Assembly: GCF_001624695.1 (NCBI RefSeq)
Contig: NZ_JSEP01000021.1
Location: 32,447-96,446, forward strand
DNA: 64,000 nucleotides
Direction of reading: 5' to 3'
Source: Labrenzia sp. OB1
GTDB taxonomy: Bacteria; Pseudomonadota; Alphaproteobacteria; Rhizobiales; Stappiaceae
Shown: piece after piece, positions 16,381 through 25,947 of the stretch
Numbering within the stretch: the stretch's first letter is position 1
How the letters are laid out: each line of letters begins with the position of its first letter
Notes under the pieces: model-generated
Databases searched by the model: none
What the model saw: only the letters and a program-made list of their open reading frames with translations
Told to the model about the DNA's origin: nothing
Position numbers and translations under genes: made by a program

Positions 16381-18684
16381 TCAAACCTGGCCCGCTGCCT
16401 GAATCGCGTCCCAAACCCGGAGCGGGGTCGCCGGCATGTCGATCACTTCTGTGACCCCGGCTCCCTCCTTGAGGGCCATCTGAACCGCGTTCATCACCGA
16501 AGCGCAGCCGCCAATGGATCCGGCTTCGCCGGCGCCCTTGATGCCCATGGCGTTGGTCGTGGAGGGCACGTTGCGGGTCTCGAAATGGATATCCGGCAGA
16601 TCGGCCGCGCGGATCATCTGATAATCCAGCAGGGACGCCGTCAGAAGCTGCCCCTCGTCATCATAGACCGTGTGTTCACACAGCGCCTGGCTGATCGCAG
16701 AGACCGTGCCGCCGTAAACCTGACCGGTGAGCAACAGCGGGTTCACGGTGACCCCGAAATCGTCGACGATGACATAGTTTTCAACCGAGACATCGCCTGT
16801 CTCCGGATCGACCTCAACTTCGCAGATATGGGTGCCGTTGGGATAGGTGGCTTCGCTCTGGCTCACTTCTTCGCTGGCTTTCAGCGTTTCGCCCGCCGAA
16901 GCCGCGATTTCGGCCAGCGTCACCTGCTGGTCGGTTCCCACGACCCGCACGACACCGCTGTCCAGTTCAAGATCCTCGATCCCGGCTTCCAGCTTGTCGG
17001 CGGCCAGTTCCTTGACCTTCTTGACCAGCGCTACGCTGGCGTCGCGCACAGAGGGCATGCCGATCGGGATCGAACGCGATCCGCCGGTGCCGCCGCCCTT
17101 GCGCACCCTGTCCGTATCGCCCTGGATAAGCTCGACATCTTCGATGGAAACGCCGAATTGCTCTGCGACGACCTGGCTATAGGCGGTTGCGTGCCCCTGT
17201 CCGTTGGTCTGGGTACCGATCAGCAGTGTCAGTCCGCCGTTCGAATCCAGCTCCAGCGTCGCCTCCTCGCTGCCGGGAAACGCGCAGGCTTCCACATAGG
17301 AGCAAATGCCGATACCGCGGTAATTTCCCGCAGACGCACTGGCTTGCTGGCGCGCCTTGAAGCCCGTCCAGTCGGCGACTTCCAGGGCCTTGTTCAGATG
17401 CCCGGCGAAATCGCCCGTGTCGTACATGCGGCCGGTGCCGGTGGTGTAAGGCAGTTGCTCCGGCTTGATGAAATTCCGCTTGCGGATTTCCACCGGGCCG
17501 AGCCCGGTTTCCTCGCCGGCCGTTTCAATCAGTCTTTCGATGAGATAGGCCGCTTCCGGCCGCCCTGCCCCGCGAAAGGCGTCCGTCGGCACCGTATGCA
17601 TGTAGACGCCTTCGACCCTGGCAAATACGGCCGGGATATCATAGAGCCCGGAGGTCATGGATGTGCCGACAAAGGGAATGAACGGGCCAAACTGGTGCAG
17701 ATAAGCGCCCATGGCGGCCTTCACATCCACCCTCAATCCGAGGATCCGGCCTTCACCGTCCAGTGCCAGCTCCGCATGGCTGAGATTGTCGCGGCCATGG
17801 GCGTCGGTGACGAAGTGGTCCATCCGGTCCCCGGCCCAGCGCACCGGCAGTCCAAGCTCGCGGGCGGCAATCATGGCCAGCGGATATTCGCGGTAGCAAA
17901 AACCCTTTGTGCCGAAACCCCCACCGACTTCCGGCGTGATCACCTGCAGGTCTTCCTTGGGCAGATCCAGAATGCCGCAAATGGTGTCGCGCATGCCGTG
18001 ACCGCCCTGGGTTCCAAGGGTCAGCTTGAAACGGCCGCTTTCGGAATTGAACTCGGCGACACAGCCGCGCAATTCCATGTAGTTGGCGACGATGCGATTA
18101 TTGACCAGATCGATCGAAACGATCTTGTCGGCCTGTGCGAAGGCCTCGTCGGTCTTCGCCTCGTCGCCCTGTCCGTAGGTGAAGGAGACGTTGGAGCCGA
18201 ATTCGGGCCAGACCTGAACCGCCCCTGGAGCCAGCGCCTTTTCAATACCGACAACCGCATCCAGCGGATCGTAGTCGACTTCCAGCATCTCGGCGGCATT
18301 GCGTGCGGTTTCCAGACTGTCGGCGACAATGAAGGCAATCGCATCGCCCACATACCGCACCGTATCCGAACACAGAACCGGCTGCTCGGGGATCGGAAAA
18401 TTCGTCCCGTCGATCTGCCTGGGACGCCCCAGACAGGGCATGGACCTGCCGGCGAGCTCCGCACCGGTCAGGACCATCCGGACCCCGTCCATCGCCCGGA
18501 TGTCGTCCACATTGCCAAGACTTATCTTCGCATGTGCCATTGCCGACCGCAGAACATAACTGTGGAGGCATCCTTGCGGCGTATAATCGCCGGTATAAAT
18601 GCCGTGTCCTGTCAGGAGCGGCTCGTCTTCTTTGCGACGCAGTGGCGCGCCAACACCGAACTTCGGAGTGACCATCTGGTTCAT
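16381..18684 (-). CDS. xanthine dehydrogenase/CoxL-family molybdopterin-binding subunit
   Basis: Large subunit (767 residues) of a molybdenum hydroxylase. The N-terminal a/b-hammerhead is followed by the molybdenum-cofactor domain. Marks are GGGFGTK (254-260), RGAGR (371-375) and the catalytic-glutamate segment GAGEAGSIGG near 720. The RGAGR type places it with form II or aldehyde-oxidase-like proteins; true CO dehydrogenase carries an AYxCSFR loop. Start at ATG 18684 (MNQMVTPKFGVG); a second Met three codons on is possible. No FAD (CoxM) or iron-sulfur (CoxS) subunit gene is adjacent on either side, which is unusual for the family. Substrate unknown. Confidence 0.88.
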   Translation of the reverse strand: MNQMVTPKFGVGAPLRRKEDEPLLTGHGIYTGDYTPQGCLHSYVLRSAMAHAKISLGNVDDIRAMDGVRMVLTGAELAGRSMPCLGRPRQIDGTNFPIPEQPVLCSDTVRYVGDAIAFIVADSLETARNAAEMLEVDYDPLDAVVGIEKALAPGAVQVWPEFGSNVSFTYGQGDEAKTDEAFAQADKIVSIDLVNNRIVANYMELRGCVAEFNSESGRFKLTLGTQGGHGMRDTICGILDLPKEDLQVITPEVGGGFGTKGFCYREYPLAMIAARELGLPVRWAGDRMDHFVTDAHGRDNLSHAELALDGEGRILGLRVDVKAAMGAYLHQFGPFIPFVGTSMTSGLYDIPAVFARVEGVYMHTVPTDAFRGAGRPEAAYLIERLIETAGEETGLGPVEIRKRNFIKPEQLPYTTGTGRMYDTGDFAGHLNKALEVADWTGFKARQQASASAGNYRGIGICSYVEACAFPGSEEATLELDSNGGLTLLIGTQTNGQGHATAYSQVVAEQFGVSIEDVELIQGDTDRVRKGGGTGGSRSIPIGMPSVRDASVALVKKVKELAADKLEAGIEDLELDSGVVRVVGTDQQVTLAEIAASAGETLKASEEVSQSEATYPNGTHICEVEVDPETGDVSVENYVIVDDFGVTVNPLLLTGQVYGGTVSAISQALCEHTVYDDEGQLLTASLLDYQMIRAADLPDIHFETRNVPSTTNAMGIKGAGEAGSIGGCASVMNAVQMALKEGAGVTEVIDMPATPLRVWDAIQAAGQV

Positions 18685-18854
18685 GTAACTGGACCTGCAG
18701 TTTTGGGAAGATCTTCCCGGGAATGCCGAACACCAGGAGCAATGGCTCAATCATAGTGTACGATGGCGAATGAGACCACGTCACAATATCAGATCAATCG
18801 CATCTGGAAACCGGCCAGCGCTAAAAAACACATATTGGCCTTTGTCGATCCTGA

Positions 18855-18890
18855 TTAAAGCATGTCGCGTTAGATTGAATTCAGGAAATC
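18855..18890. repeat. short dispersed repeat, TGTCGCGTT...TTGAATTCAGGAAA family
   Basis: About 35 bases just beyond the stop of the VOC gene match, with few changes, the complement of bases 23004-23038 and, in part, 22924-22940. See the element at 22924. Confidence 0.65.
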
Positions 18891-18894
18891 CGCA

Positions 18895-19482
18895 TCAGCG
18901 AGAATAGGGATTGCGGGCCTCCCGGTCGTCGGACAGGCTGCGACGGGTCTCCCGGGTCAGGTTTTCGATGGCATCCGCCAGGTGCACTTCCTGAATATTG
19001 TAGTCACCGCGCGCCACCCTCAGTTTGTGTGCTTCCAGCATGACTTCCCCCATAAGCACGCCTGCGGGCGGTACGAACCGGTAGCTTGCGAGTTCGATCA
19101 GGAAACCGAGAGGATCGCGAAAATAGAGCGAATCCATAAACCCCCGGTCCACCGGACCGCTATGGGAGATCCCGCGCGCGTCAAGCCGTTCCGCGATCTG
19201 CCGGAAAGTCGCCTGGGAGACATCGAGCGCCAGATGATGGACGCAGCCTGTCGCCTGCGGCGCAGGGCCGTCATCGGGCTTGCGGTCCTCACTTGTGAAG
19301 ATGGTGATCAGCCGGCCGTCGCCCGGATCGAAATAGAGATGGCTCTGCTCGGCATCGTCCAGGTTGGGTTGTTCGAACACGAAGGGCATGCCCAGAAGCC
19401 CTTCCCAGAAATCGATGGATGTCTGCCGATCGGCGCCCACCAGAGTGATGTGATGAATACCCTGGGTCTGGATCTTGCGCAT
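18895..19482 (-). CDS. VOC-family (glyoxalase/extradiol dioxygenase-fold) protein
   Basis: Protein of 195 residues. The first half has IHHITLVGADRQTSIDFWEGLLGM with a metal-ligand type His; the second half repeats the motif in CVHHLALDVSQATFRQI and ends the fold with LYFRDPLGFLIELA, where the Glu could be a metal ligand. This is a two-module vicinal-oxygen-chelate fold, as in glyoxalase I, ring-cleaving dioxygenases and resistance proteins. ATG 19482 follows GGGAGGACC. It is transcribed alone, away from the EamA gene. The reaction is not inferable. Confidence 0.82.
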   Translation of the reverse strand: MRKIQTQGIHHITLVGADRQTSIDFWEGLLGMPFVFEQPNLDDAEQSHLYFDPGDGRLITIFTSEDRKPDDGPAPQATGCVHHLALDVSQATFRQIAERLDARGISHSGPVDRGFMDSLYFRDPLGFLIELASYRFVPPAGVLMGEVMLEAHKLRVARGDYNIQEVHLADAIENLTRETRRSLSDDREARNPYSR

Positions 19483-19684
19483 TCCGGTCCTCCCTCCCCT
19501 TGCTGCGTCCCTGGACATTTAGGGCCATCTCTGGCGGAAAGGCAAACATGCCCCCCTCTTCCCCTTCTTCTGGAAAATCGCTAAGTTTGGTTCAACCGTC
19601 TCCAACTGCCCGACCTGCCTTTCACTGTTTCCGATGCTCATTTCGCATCGCCCCCTCCAAAAGACTTTCCGGGCCAGGACCAAC

Positions 19685-20686
19685 ATGGATATGCACCAGA
19701 AAGATCCGGAGCCGTCACAGGCCACCGGCGTTTCCGGCCCCCCGAAGGGCAATCGCCTGGCTAGAAAATTCGCCGAACGGACCGGGCATCTGCCGGCCAA
19801 TACCATTGGCGCGATCTGGATCCTGCTGGCGGCCTTCCTGTTTTCAATCATGGTCACGCTGATCAAATTTGTCGGCCAGGACCTCAGCGTCTTTCAGATC
19901 CTTTTCGTCCGGCAGGTATTCATGCTGGTGATCGTCGCACCGCAAATTCTAAGCGGTCTGCCCACCTCGCTGGCAACGCAACGGCCGGGCCTCCAGATTA
20001 CCCGCATTGTCTTCGCGACGACGGCCATGCTGTTCGGATTCTCGGCCATCATCGAGCTGCCCCTGGCCGACGCGACCGCGATCAGTTTCTCCAAGACCTT
20101 CTTCCTGACAATCTTCGCGATCTGGCTGCTGGGCGAAAAGGTCGGCATACACCGCTGGGGAGCGACAATCGTCGGTTTCCTTGGAGTTGTGCTGATGCTC
20201 CGTCCCGACGGTGAAGGTCTGATCGATCCCTTCGCCATGCTCGCCATCGCGGGGGCGGCCTGCGCCGGCATGGTGATGATCGTGGTGCGCATCCTGACCC
20301 GGACCGACGCACCGGTCACCATCCTGACCTATCAGGCCTTCGGTGTCGGGATTATCGTGCTGATCCCAGCAGCGCTCACCTGGCAGGCGCCGTCCCTGTT
20401 GGAATGGGGATTGTTGCTCCTCATCGGCATCTTCTCCTGGGCCGCCCAGATGGCCAACATTCAGGCGTTCAAGGCGGGAGAGGCCACGGCCATCGCCTCC
20501 CTCGATTACACGCGGCTTCTCTATGCGACGATCTTGGGAGCGCTGGTCTTCAGCCAGTGGCCGCGGTTCGAAACACTGATCGGCGCTGCCGTCATTATCG
20601 CCGCGTCAATCTACACCGTGCGCCGGGAAGCCAAACGCGGCCGCGAACTCGCCCGCGCCGCCGACGGGCGCGGCTATAACAACTGA
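19685..20686 (+). CDS. EamA/DMT-superfamily permease
   Basis: Inner-membrane protein of 333 residues with about ten helices after a hydrophilic N-terminus of about 40 residues. Two EamA repeats are visible: NTIGAIWILLAAFLFSIMVTLIK to GATIVGFLGVVLMLRP, then LAIAGAACAGMVMIVVRIL to IIAASIYTVRRE. The segment PLADATAISFSKTFFLTIFA is typical of the branch annotated as RhaT-like or S-adenosylmethionine-uptake-like. I start at ATG 19685 (MDMHQKD); an in-frame Met 17 codons upstream is also possible. Transported compound unknown. Confidence 0.83.
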   Translation: MDMHQKDPEPSQATGVSGPPKGNRLARKFAERTGHLPANTIGAIWILLAAFLFSIMVTLIKFVGQDLSVFQILFVRQVFMLVIVAPQILSGLPTSLATQRPGLQITRIVFATTAMLFGFSAIIELPLADATAISFSKTFFLTIFAIWLLGEKVGIHRWGATIVGFLGVVLMLRPDGEGLIDPFAMLAIAGAACAGMVMIVVRILTRTDAPVTILTYQAFGVGIIVLIPAALTWQAPSLLEWGLLLLIGIFSWAAQMANIQAFKAGEATAIASLDYTRLLYATILGALVFSQWPRFETLIGAAVIIAASIYTVRREAKRGRELARAADGRGYNN

Positions 20687-20730
20687 CGGAAATTTCCGGT
20701 CAGAGCGTCGAGCAAAAGGTTGGGGAAGCA

Positions 20731-20796
20731 GCCCCGGGCTTGAGCCGGGACCTAGGTTCACGCTTCATACAGTTCCCGGATCAAGTCCGGGACGGC
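20731..20796. repeat. REP-like palindromic repeat, copy B
   Basis: Same family as copies A and C: GGGCTTGAGCCGGGACCT on the left and, on the complement of the right side, GTCCCGGACTTGATCCGGGA. It lies between converging stops at 20686 and 20869. Confidence 0.8.
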
Positions 20797-20868
20797 AGTC
20801 GCCAAAACAAGCCGTGCAGAGAGAAGAACCCGGAAAGCGACTCGCCTTGAAGGGCCAAGCCTTCGCGT

Positions 20869-22551
20869 TCAGGCGGCTCCAGCCTCGGCGTCCGCACGTT
20901 TTTTGGCCTCTTCCTCAACCAGTTCCTTCTTCGACAATTTACCGACCATGGTCTTCGGCAACTCGTCGCGGAACTCGAATTCCCGTGGCATTTCAATGGT
21001 CGACAGATGATCCTTCAGAAAGGTCTTCATGTCCACAGCCGTAGCGGAACACCCTTCCTTAAGCTTGATGAATGCCTTTGGCGACTGGCCACGATATGCG
21101 TCCGGAATGGCGATGACGATTACCTCGTCGACGGCCTCATGCAGATAGATCGCTTCTTCTATGACACGAGGATAGACGTTGTAGCCCGAACACAGGATCA
21201 GATCCTTGATCCGGTCGACCAGATAAATAAACCCCTCGTCGTCCTGGTATCCGACATCGCCGGTATGCAGATAGCCGTCTGCGGTGATGCTGTCCGCGGT
21301 CGCGTCCTCGCGTTTCCAGTAGCCCTTCATGACCTGCGGTCCGTGGAGCAGCAACTCACCCTTCTCGCCCTTGCCGACTTCGGTCTTGCGGTCCTCTATG
21401 CTGACAAAGCGTGCCCTGGTTCCCGGAACCAGCCGGCCGATGGAACCCGCGCGGCTGTTTCGATCGAGCGGATTGACCGCGGCCACAGGGGATGTTTCCG
21501 TCAGGCCGTAGCCTTCCGCGAGGATGCAGCCGGTGAGTTTTTCAAAACTCTCCTTCACCTCCACGGGAAGCGGTGCGCCGCCCGAAAGGCACAGGTTGAT
21601 GCTGGAAAGATCGTAGTTCGCGGTCATATGCGAGTTGTTGATCGCGGTGTAGATGGTCGGCACACCGGGAAACAGCGTCACCTTCTTGCGCTTGATCGCT
21701 TCCAGCAGCGCCTTCAACTCGAAGCGCGGCTGCAGCACCATTTCCGCGCCGAGGATGATCGAAAGATTCTGCGCCACCGTCATTGCGAACACGTGAAAGA
21801 ACGGCAGCACACAAAGCATCCGCTCATTGCCAGGCTGAGCCCTTTCAAACACGCAACTCATCTGCTCGATATTTGCAGACAGGTTCGCGTGGCTCAGCAT
21901 CGCTCCCTTGGGAACGCCCGTAGTGCCGCCGGTATATTGCAGCACCGCGATGGATTCGGCCGGGTCGATATCCACCGGGGTCGGATGCGCCCCTTTGGTC
22001 TGCAGGTCGGCGAAGCGGATATGCGCGGCATCCTCGGGAATACGCGCCAATTCCTTTCGCTTTAACAGACCGAACAGCACTTTCTTGACAGTCGGGAGAC
22101 AGAAGCTCATCGGGCAGACGATGATCTTGTCGAGTACACGCTCCTCCCGGACCCGCTCGACCTTGTCATAGATGACCTTCAGATCCATCGTCACCATGAC
22201 GCGCACATCAGCGTCGCGCGCCTGGAAAGCAATTTCACGTTCGACATAAAGCGGATTAAAATTGGCGACCGTGCCGCCGATCTTCAAAATCGCAAAATAG
22301 AAGATCGTATAAAAGGGCGTATTGGGCAGGCACAGGCCGACATGAACCCCCGGTCCCACGCCCATGGCCTGCAACCCCGCCGCTGTGCGGTCCACAAGCT
22401 CACCAAGTTCGGCATAGGTCCAGCCCTTGCCCATGAAGTCGGCGGCAGGCCGCGAACCGAATGTCGCAACTGTCTGTTCCAGGTATTCGTGTATCGGACG
22501 GGGCCTGAAGGCCGCAGTCCACTCCTCCGCAGTCGTCATTGCGTTCTCCAA
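20869..22551 (-). CDS. long-chain fatty-acid--CoA ligase (AMP-forming)
   Basis: Adenylate-forming enzyme of 560 residues that activates fatty acids to acyl-CoA through an acyl-AMP. Motifs in order are the AMP-binding P-loop YTGGTTGVPKGAM, GYGLTETSPV, the hinge region GDVGYQDDEGFIYLVDRIKD and the C-terminal lysine in LPKTMVGKLSKKE. The first Met (22551) and a second four codons later are equally possible starts. Chain length preference cannot be read; FadD-like is the conservative name. It is transcribed alone and ends near REP-like copy B. Confidence 0.88.
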   Translation of the reverse strand: MENAMTTAEEWTAAFRPRPIHEYLEQTVATFGSRPAADFMGKGWTYAELGELVDRTAAGLQAMGVGPGVHVGLCLPNTPFYTIFYFAILKIGGTVANFNPLYVEREIAFQARDADVRVMVTMDLKVIYDKVERVREERVLDKIIVCPMSFCLPTVKKVLFGLLKRKELARIPEDAAHIRFADLQTKGAHPTPVDIDPAESIAVLQYTGGTTGVPKGAMLSHANLSANIEQMSCVFERAQPGNERMLCVLPFFHVFAMTVAQNLSIILGAEMVLQPRFELKALLEAIKRKKVTLFPGVPTIYTAINNSHMTANYDLSSINLCLSGGAPLPVEVKESFEKLTGCILAEGYGLTETSPVAAVNPLDRNSRAGSIGRLVPGTRARFVSIEDRKTEVGKGEKGELLLHGPQVMKGYWKREDATADSITADGYLHTGDVGYQDDEGFIYLVDRIKDLILCSGYNVYPRVIEEAIYLHEAVDEVIVIAIPDAYRGQSPKAFIKLKEGCSATAVDMKTFLKDHLSTIEMPREFEFRDELPKTMVGKLSKKELVEEEAKKRADAEAGAA

Positions 22552-22923
22552 AACGTCTTTGTCGCGTTACCGCGCGGTTCGGTTGCAATCCCGAATTCTC
22601 CGGAAGTTCAAAGACCTTCCGGAAATTCCTTCCTCCTTTACACCCGAGCGCAGGCAAAGCGTGCCTTTTTGGACCGCAGACCCGCAATTGAACAAGAAAC
22701 GGATCCATAATCCAAGGTCCCTCTGACATGGCGCAACCTTCCGTTCACGTCAACTCGCGACGTAAGGACAGCTCGTCATTTTTTTAAGCGTGCCGATTGT
22801 CGTAAAGGGAAAAACTCGAAAGTTCGAGTGAAAATACATATTCAGAATCATAAACTTATCACTTCAAACAAAAATGTTTAACTCCACCGCCATCAACCTG
22901 CGGTCGATTGAACGCATGACTGC
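22552..22923. other. gene-free stretch upstream of the acyl-CoA ligase
   Basis: The part from about 22770 to 22920 is clearly more AT-rich than its neighbours (for example 22780-22880) and probably contains the ligase promoter. I found no convincing gene, tRNA or terminator. Confidence 0.5.
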
Positions 22924-23038
22924 TTAAAGCGTGTCGCGTTTAGGCGACTTCAGCTATTTTGGAAAACACTCGAGGCGGCGTTTGCGTTGCAAATGCGTTC
23001 GGGTGGTTTCCTGAATTCAATTTAACGCGACAGGCGCT
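22924..23038. repeat. small element with TGTCGCGTT inverted ends
   Basis: About 115 bases bounded by TTAAAGCGTGTCGCGTT on the left and, on the complement of the right, AGCGCCTGTCGCGTTAAA, so the ends are imperfect inverted repeats. The right end abuts the ATPase stop codon and its inner part TTGAATTCAGGAAA also occurs at 18874-18888. It looks like a non-coding palindromic or MITE-like repeat. Confidence 0.6.
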
Positions 23039-24194
23039 AGCGTTTCGGCCAGTTCCAACGGGGCCGATCCTGCCCGTCCACAACGGTTTCTCCCAGTTCC
23101 TTGCGCAAGTCGTAGCGGACGCAACCGGATTGCGGCGCCAGACAGGAAACCAGTTCGTCCGCATGGGAGACGACGAGCACCTGGGTTGATTCGGCCGCCT
23201 TTGCGATCAGCCGGGCAAGCGGTTCCAGCAGCGCGGGGTGCAGGCTGGTTTCAGGCTCGTTCAATACGACGAGTGGTGCAGGCCGCGGCGACAGCAGGGC
23301 AGCGGTGAGAAGGAGATAGCGCAACGTACCGTCCGAGAGTTCGCTGGAGCGAAGTGGCCGCAGCAGGCCCTTCTGCCGCATCAGCAACTCGAAATAGCCG
23401 TCGTTGACCGTGATTTCGACGGCGGCGCCTGGAAACGCATCGTCGATCGCCTCCGCAAAAGCGGTCTGATCGCCGATCTCCAGGATCGTCTGAACGGCCG
23501 CCGCCAGGTCTCCCCCGTCGGCGCCGAGAACCGGCGTCCGCGTGCCGATTTTCGGAAATCTGGCGGGCGCCTCCCGGTCAGTCCGCAAGTGATCGTAAAA
23601 CCGCCAGGCGCGCATGCGCTCGCGCATGACCAGCAGTTCAAGCCCGTCTTTCGGATCCGCCGCATGGGTCATCATGCTGTCGAAGCGGGCCATGTTCTGC
23701 AGAACCGGCAGTCTCTGGCCCCGGTCGTTCAGCACGCGTACGGAGGGACCGTTGCGCCCGGCGATCTCGTTCGACCGCGACAACGCCTCGCCTGCCCACA
23801 GAGCCTCCACCTTGATTTCAGGATCCATGGAAAACATCGATCGGCCCGCATCGGCCGGAAGCCCGAGATCTATGGCATAGCCATAGTCCTCGTCAGCAAA
23901 TCCGAGCTTCAGGCTGACCACGCCCTTGCGCACAGTTCCCTGAACCGGCTGTTCACCCTTTTTCATTACCCGCGAGAACGCCTCGGGACCCGCCCAAAGA
24001 GTTGAGCTCAACCCGCCTTCCGCCGCAAGCGAGGCGATCGCACGGCCCTGGGCCACATCGGCCAACAGGCGGATCGACCTGTAAAGACTGGATTTTCCGC
24101 TGCCGTTGGCCCCGGTCACGAGCGTCACGCGGTCCAGCGGCAGCACCAGGTCACGCAAAGAGCGGTAGCCGGAGACGGCAAGGGTCAAAATCAA
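23037..24194 (-). CDS. AAA-family (RecF/OLD-like) ATPase
   Basis: Predicted ATPase of 385 residues. It opens with LAVSGYRSLRDLVLPLDRVTLVTG, then Walker A GANGSGKS (28-35), an ABC-type signature LSDGTLRYL and Walker B VVLNEPETSLHP around residue 325, followed by the His-switch VVSHAD. This SMC/RecF-like layout without a long coiled coil is the COG4637-type single-gene predicted ATPase. No nuclease or toxin partner is adjacent, so there is no support for a defence role. It ends 31 bases upstream of the adenine deaminase reading direction, with its own start at 24194. Confidence 0.82.
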   Translation of the reverse strand: MILTLAVSGYRSLRDLVLPLDRVTLVTGANGSGKSSLYRSIRLLADVAQGRAIASLAAEGGLSSTLWAGPEAFSRVMKKGEQPVQGTVRKGVVSLKLGFADEDYGYAIDLGLPADAGRSMFSMDPEIKVEALWAGEALSRSNEIAGRNGPSVRVLNDRGQRLPVLQNMARFDSMMTHAADPKDGLELLVMRERMRAWRFYDHLRTDREAPARFPKIGTRTPVLGADGGDLAAAVQTILEIGDQTAFAEAIDDAFPGAAVEITVNDGYFELLMRQKGLLRPLRSSELSDGTLRYLLLTAALLSPRPAPLVVLNEPETSLHPALLEPLARLIAKAAESTQVLVVSHADELVSCLAPQSGCVRYDLRKELGETVVDGQDRPRWNWPKR

Positions 24195-24225
24195 GGCAGA
24201 TGCCTCCTTCTCCCGGTTTCCCGGC

Positions 24226-25947
24226 TCAGGATCCCTGGTCGATCAGTTCGAACTTGTTGACATCGAACATGCCGAAATCGGTGATTTTCAGATGCGGAAT
24301 GACCGGCAGCGGCAAAAAGGCGACCTGCAGAAAAGGCTCCGCAAGAGTGCAGCCGAGTTCCTTCGCGGCGGCACGCAGCTCTTCCAGATCGGACTTCACC
24401 GTCTCAAACGATTCCAGGCTCATCAGACCGGCAAGCTGCAGGGCAAGCTCCGCCTTGACCCCTTCTTGATCGGCCACCGCGAAACCGCCTTTCATGGCGA
24501 TCACCCGGTTGACCGCATGCGCCATGGCCTCCTCGTCCGCCCCGACGACGCAGATATTATGGCTGTCGTGACCGACGGACGAAGCGATCGCTCCGCGTTT
24601 CATGCCAAAACCGTTGACGAAGCCGAGCCCGATGTTGCCGGTTCCCTTGTGCCGCTCGACCACGGCCACCTTCAGGACATCCTGATCGAGATCCGCCAGT
24701 GTCTTTCCCGCCGTCACCGGCAAGGTTCGCTTCAGATGCTCGGTGATGATCCTGCCCGGAACGACACCGATCACATCCGCTTCGCTGTTGCGGGCGGGAA
24801 CGTCGAATTTTTCCGCGGTGACGGGCGCGACCTTGACGCTGTCCAGTCCGACTGGAGCAACGATGGAGCGCTTCGAAAACTCCTCGTCAGTCACCAGAAC
24901 GCCACCGCAGATCACCTGAGCGACCCGGCAGGCCTCGAAATCGTCAAGAAGCGCGATGTCGGCGCGCTTGCCGGGCGAAACGGAGCCGCGATCCTTCAGC
25001 CCGAACGCATTTGCCGCCGACCAGCTCGCCGCCCGGTAAGCATCGAGCGGCCGGATGCCCTTGGCGATCAAGCGGCGGATCATGCTGTCCAGATGGCCTT
25101 CCTCGGCAATATCCAGCGGATTTCGGTCGTCCGTGCACAAGGCCACGAAGGCCGACACATCCGGCGTCAGGATCGGAGCAAGCGCCTCCAGGTCCTTCGA
25201 AACCGAGCCTTCCCGCATCAGGATGGTCATGCCCTTGGCCAGTTTTTCGAGCGCTTCTTCCGCCGAGGTGGCTTCATGGTCGGTGCTGATGCCGGCGGCA
25301 AGATAGCCGTTGAGCCCCAGCCCCGAGAGCAACGGCGCATGGCCGTCGATATGGCCGTCCTGAAACGCGGCGAGCTTGGCGAGCACCTTCGGATCGCGTG
25401 CCAGCACGCCGGGAAAGTTCATGAATTCCGCAAGACCGATAACACTGGGGTGGTCCCGGAACGGCAGCAGATCCTCGATCTCCAGACAGGCGCCGGCGGT
25501 TTCGAAGGCAGTCGCCGGAACGCAGGACGACAGGTTGACCTTGAGGTCCATCACCGTCTCGAGCGAGCTGTCGAGGAAATAGCGGATGCCCTCCGAACCG
25601 AGCACATTGGCGATCTCGTGCGGATCGCAGATCGCCGTGGTCACGCCGTGCGGCAGCACACACCGGTCGAATTCGAACGGTGTGACCAGAGAAGACTCGA
25701 CATGAAGGTGTGTGTCGATGAAGCCTGGAACCGCCGTCAGCCCCTTCCCGTCCAGAGTGACTTCGCCGGAGTACTGCCCATGCGTGCCGACGATCCGGTC
25801 TCCCACGATCGCGATATCGGTTTCAACCGTGCTGCCGTCGATCACACTGAAAAGACGGACGTCCTTGATCACCAGATCGGCGTCGATCTCGCCCGAACCG
25901 GCGGCAATCGCACGCGCCAGAAACGCTTCATCATGTTTGACCGGCAT
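24226..25947 (-). CDS. ade: adenine deaminase
   Basis: Amidohydrolase-superfamily enzyme (573 residues) that deaminates adenine to hypoxanthine in purine salvage. The N-terminal metal site is DTHLHVES, followed by GVTTAICDPHEIANV, HGHIDGHAP-type residues (DGHIDGHAPLLSG) and ALCTDDRNP, as in bacterial Ade. The C-terminal domain contains SVGHDSHNICVVG. ATG 25947 has GGAGAG nine bases ahead and decides the start; the frame upstream is open but does not look coding. It diverges from frcR. Confidence 0.93.
   Translation of the reverse strand: MPVKHDEAFLARAIAAGSGEIDADLVIKDVRLFSVIDGSTVETDIAIVGDRIVGTHGQYSGEVTLDGKGLTAVPGFIDTHLHVESSLVTPFEFDRCVLPHGVTTAICDPHEIANVLGSEGIRYFLDSSLETVMDLKVNLSSCVPATAFETAGACLEIEDLLPFRDHPSVIGLAEFMNFPGVLARDPKVLAKLAAFQDGHIDGHAPLLSGLGLNGYLAAGISTDHEATSAEEALEKLAKGMTILMREGSVSKDLEALAPILTPDVSAFVALCTDDRNPLDIAEEGHLDSMIRRLIAKGIRPLDAYRAASWSAANAFGLKDRGSVSPGKRADIALLDDFEACRVAQVICGGVLVTDEEFSKRSIVAPVGLDSVKVAPVTAEKFDVPARNSEADVIGVVPGRIITEHLKRTLPVTAGKTLADLDQDVLKVAVVERHKGTGNIGLGFVNGFGMKRGAIASSVGHDSHNICVVGADEEAMAHAVNRVIAMKGGFAVADQEGVKAELALQLAGLMSLESFETVKSDLEELRAAAKELGCTLAEPFLQVAFLPLPVIPHLKITDFGMFDVNKFELIDQGS

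Noticed and set aside
16381..18684. Aerobic carbon monoxide dehydrogenase
   Set aside because: The active-site loop reads RGAGR, without the AYxCSFR of true CoxL, and the small and medium subunits are missing.
23037..24194. AAA/OLD-like ATPase as part of a defence system
   Set aside because: No nuclease, reverse transcriptase, TIR or toxin gene accompanies it; neighbours are metabolic genes.
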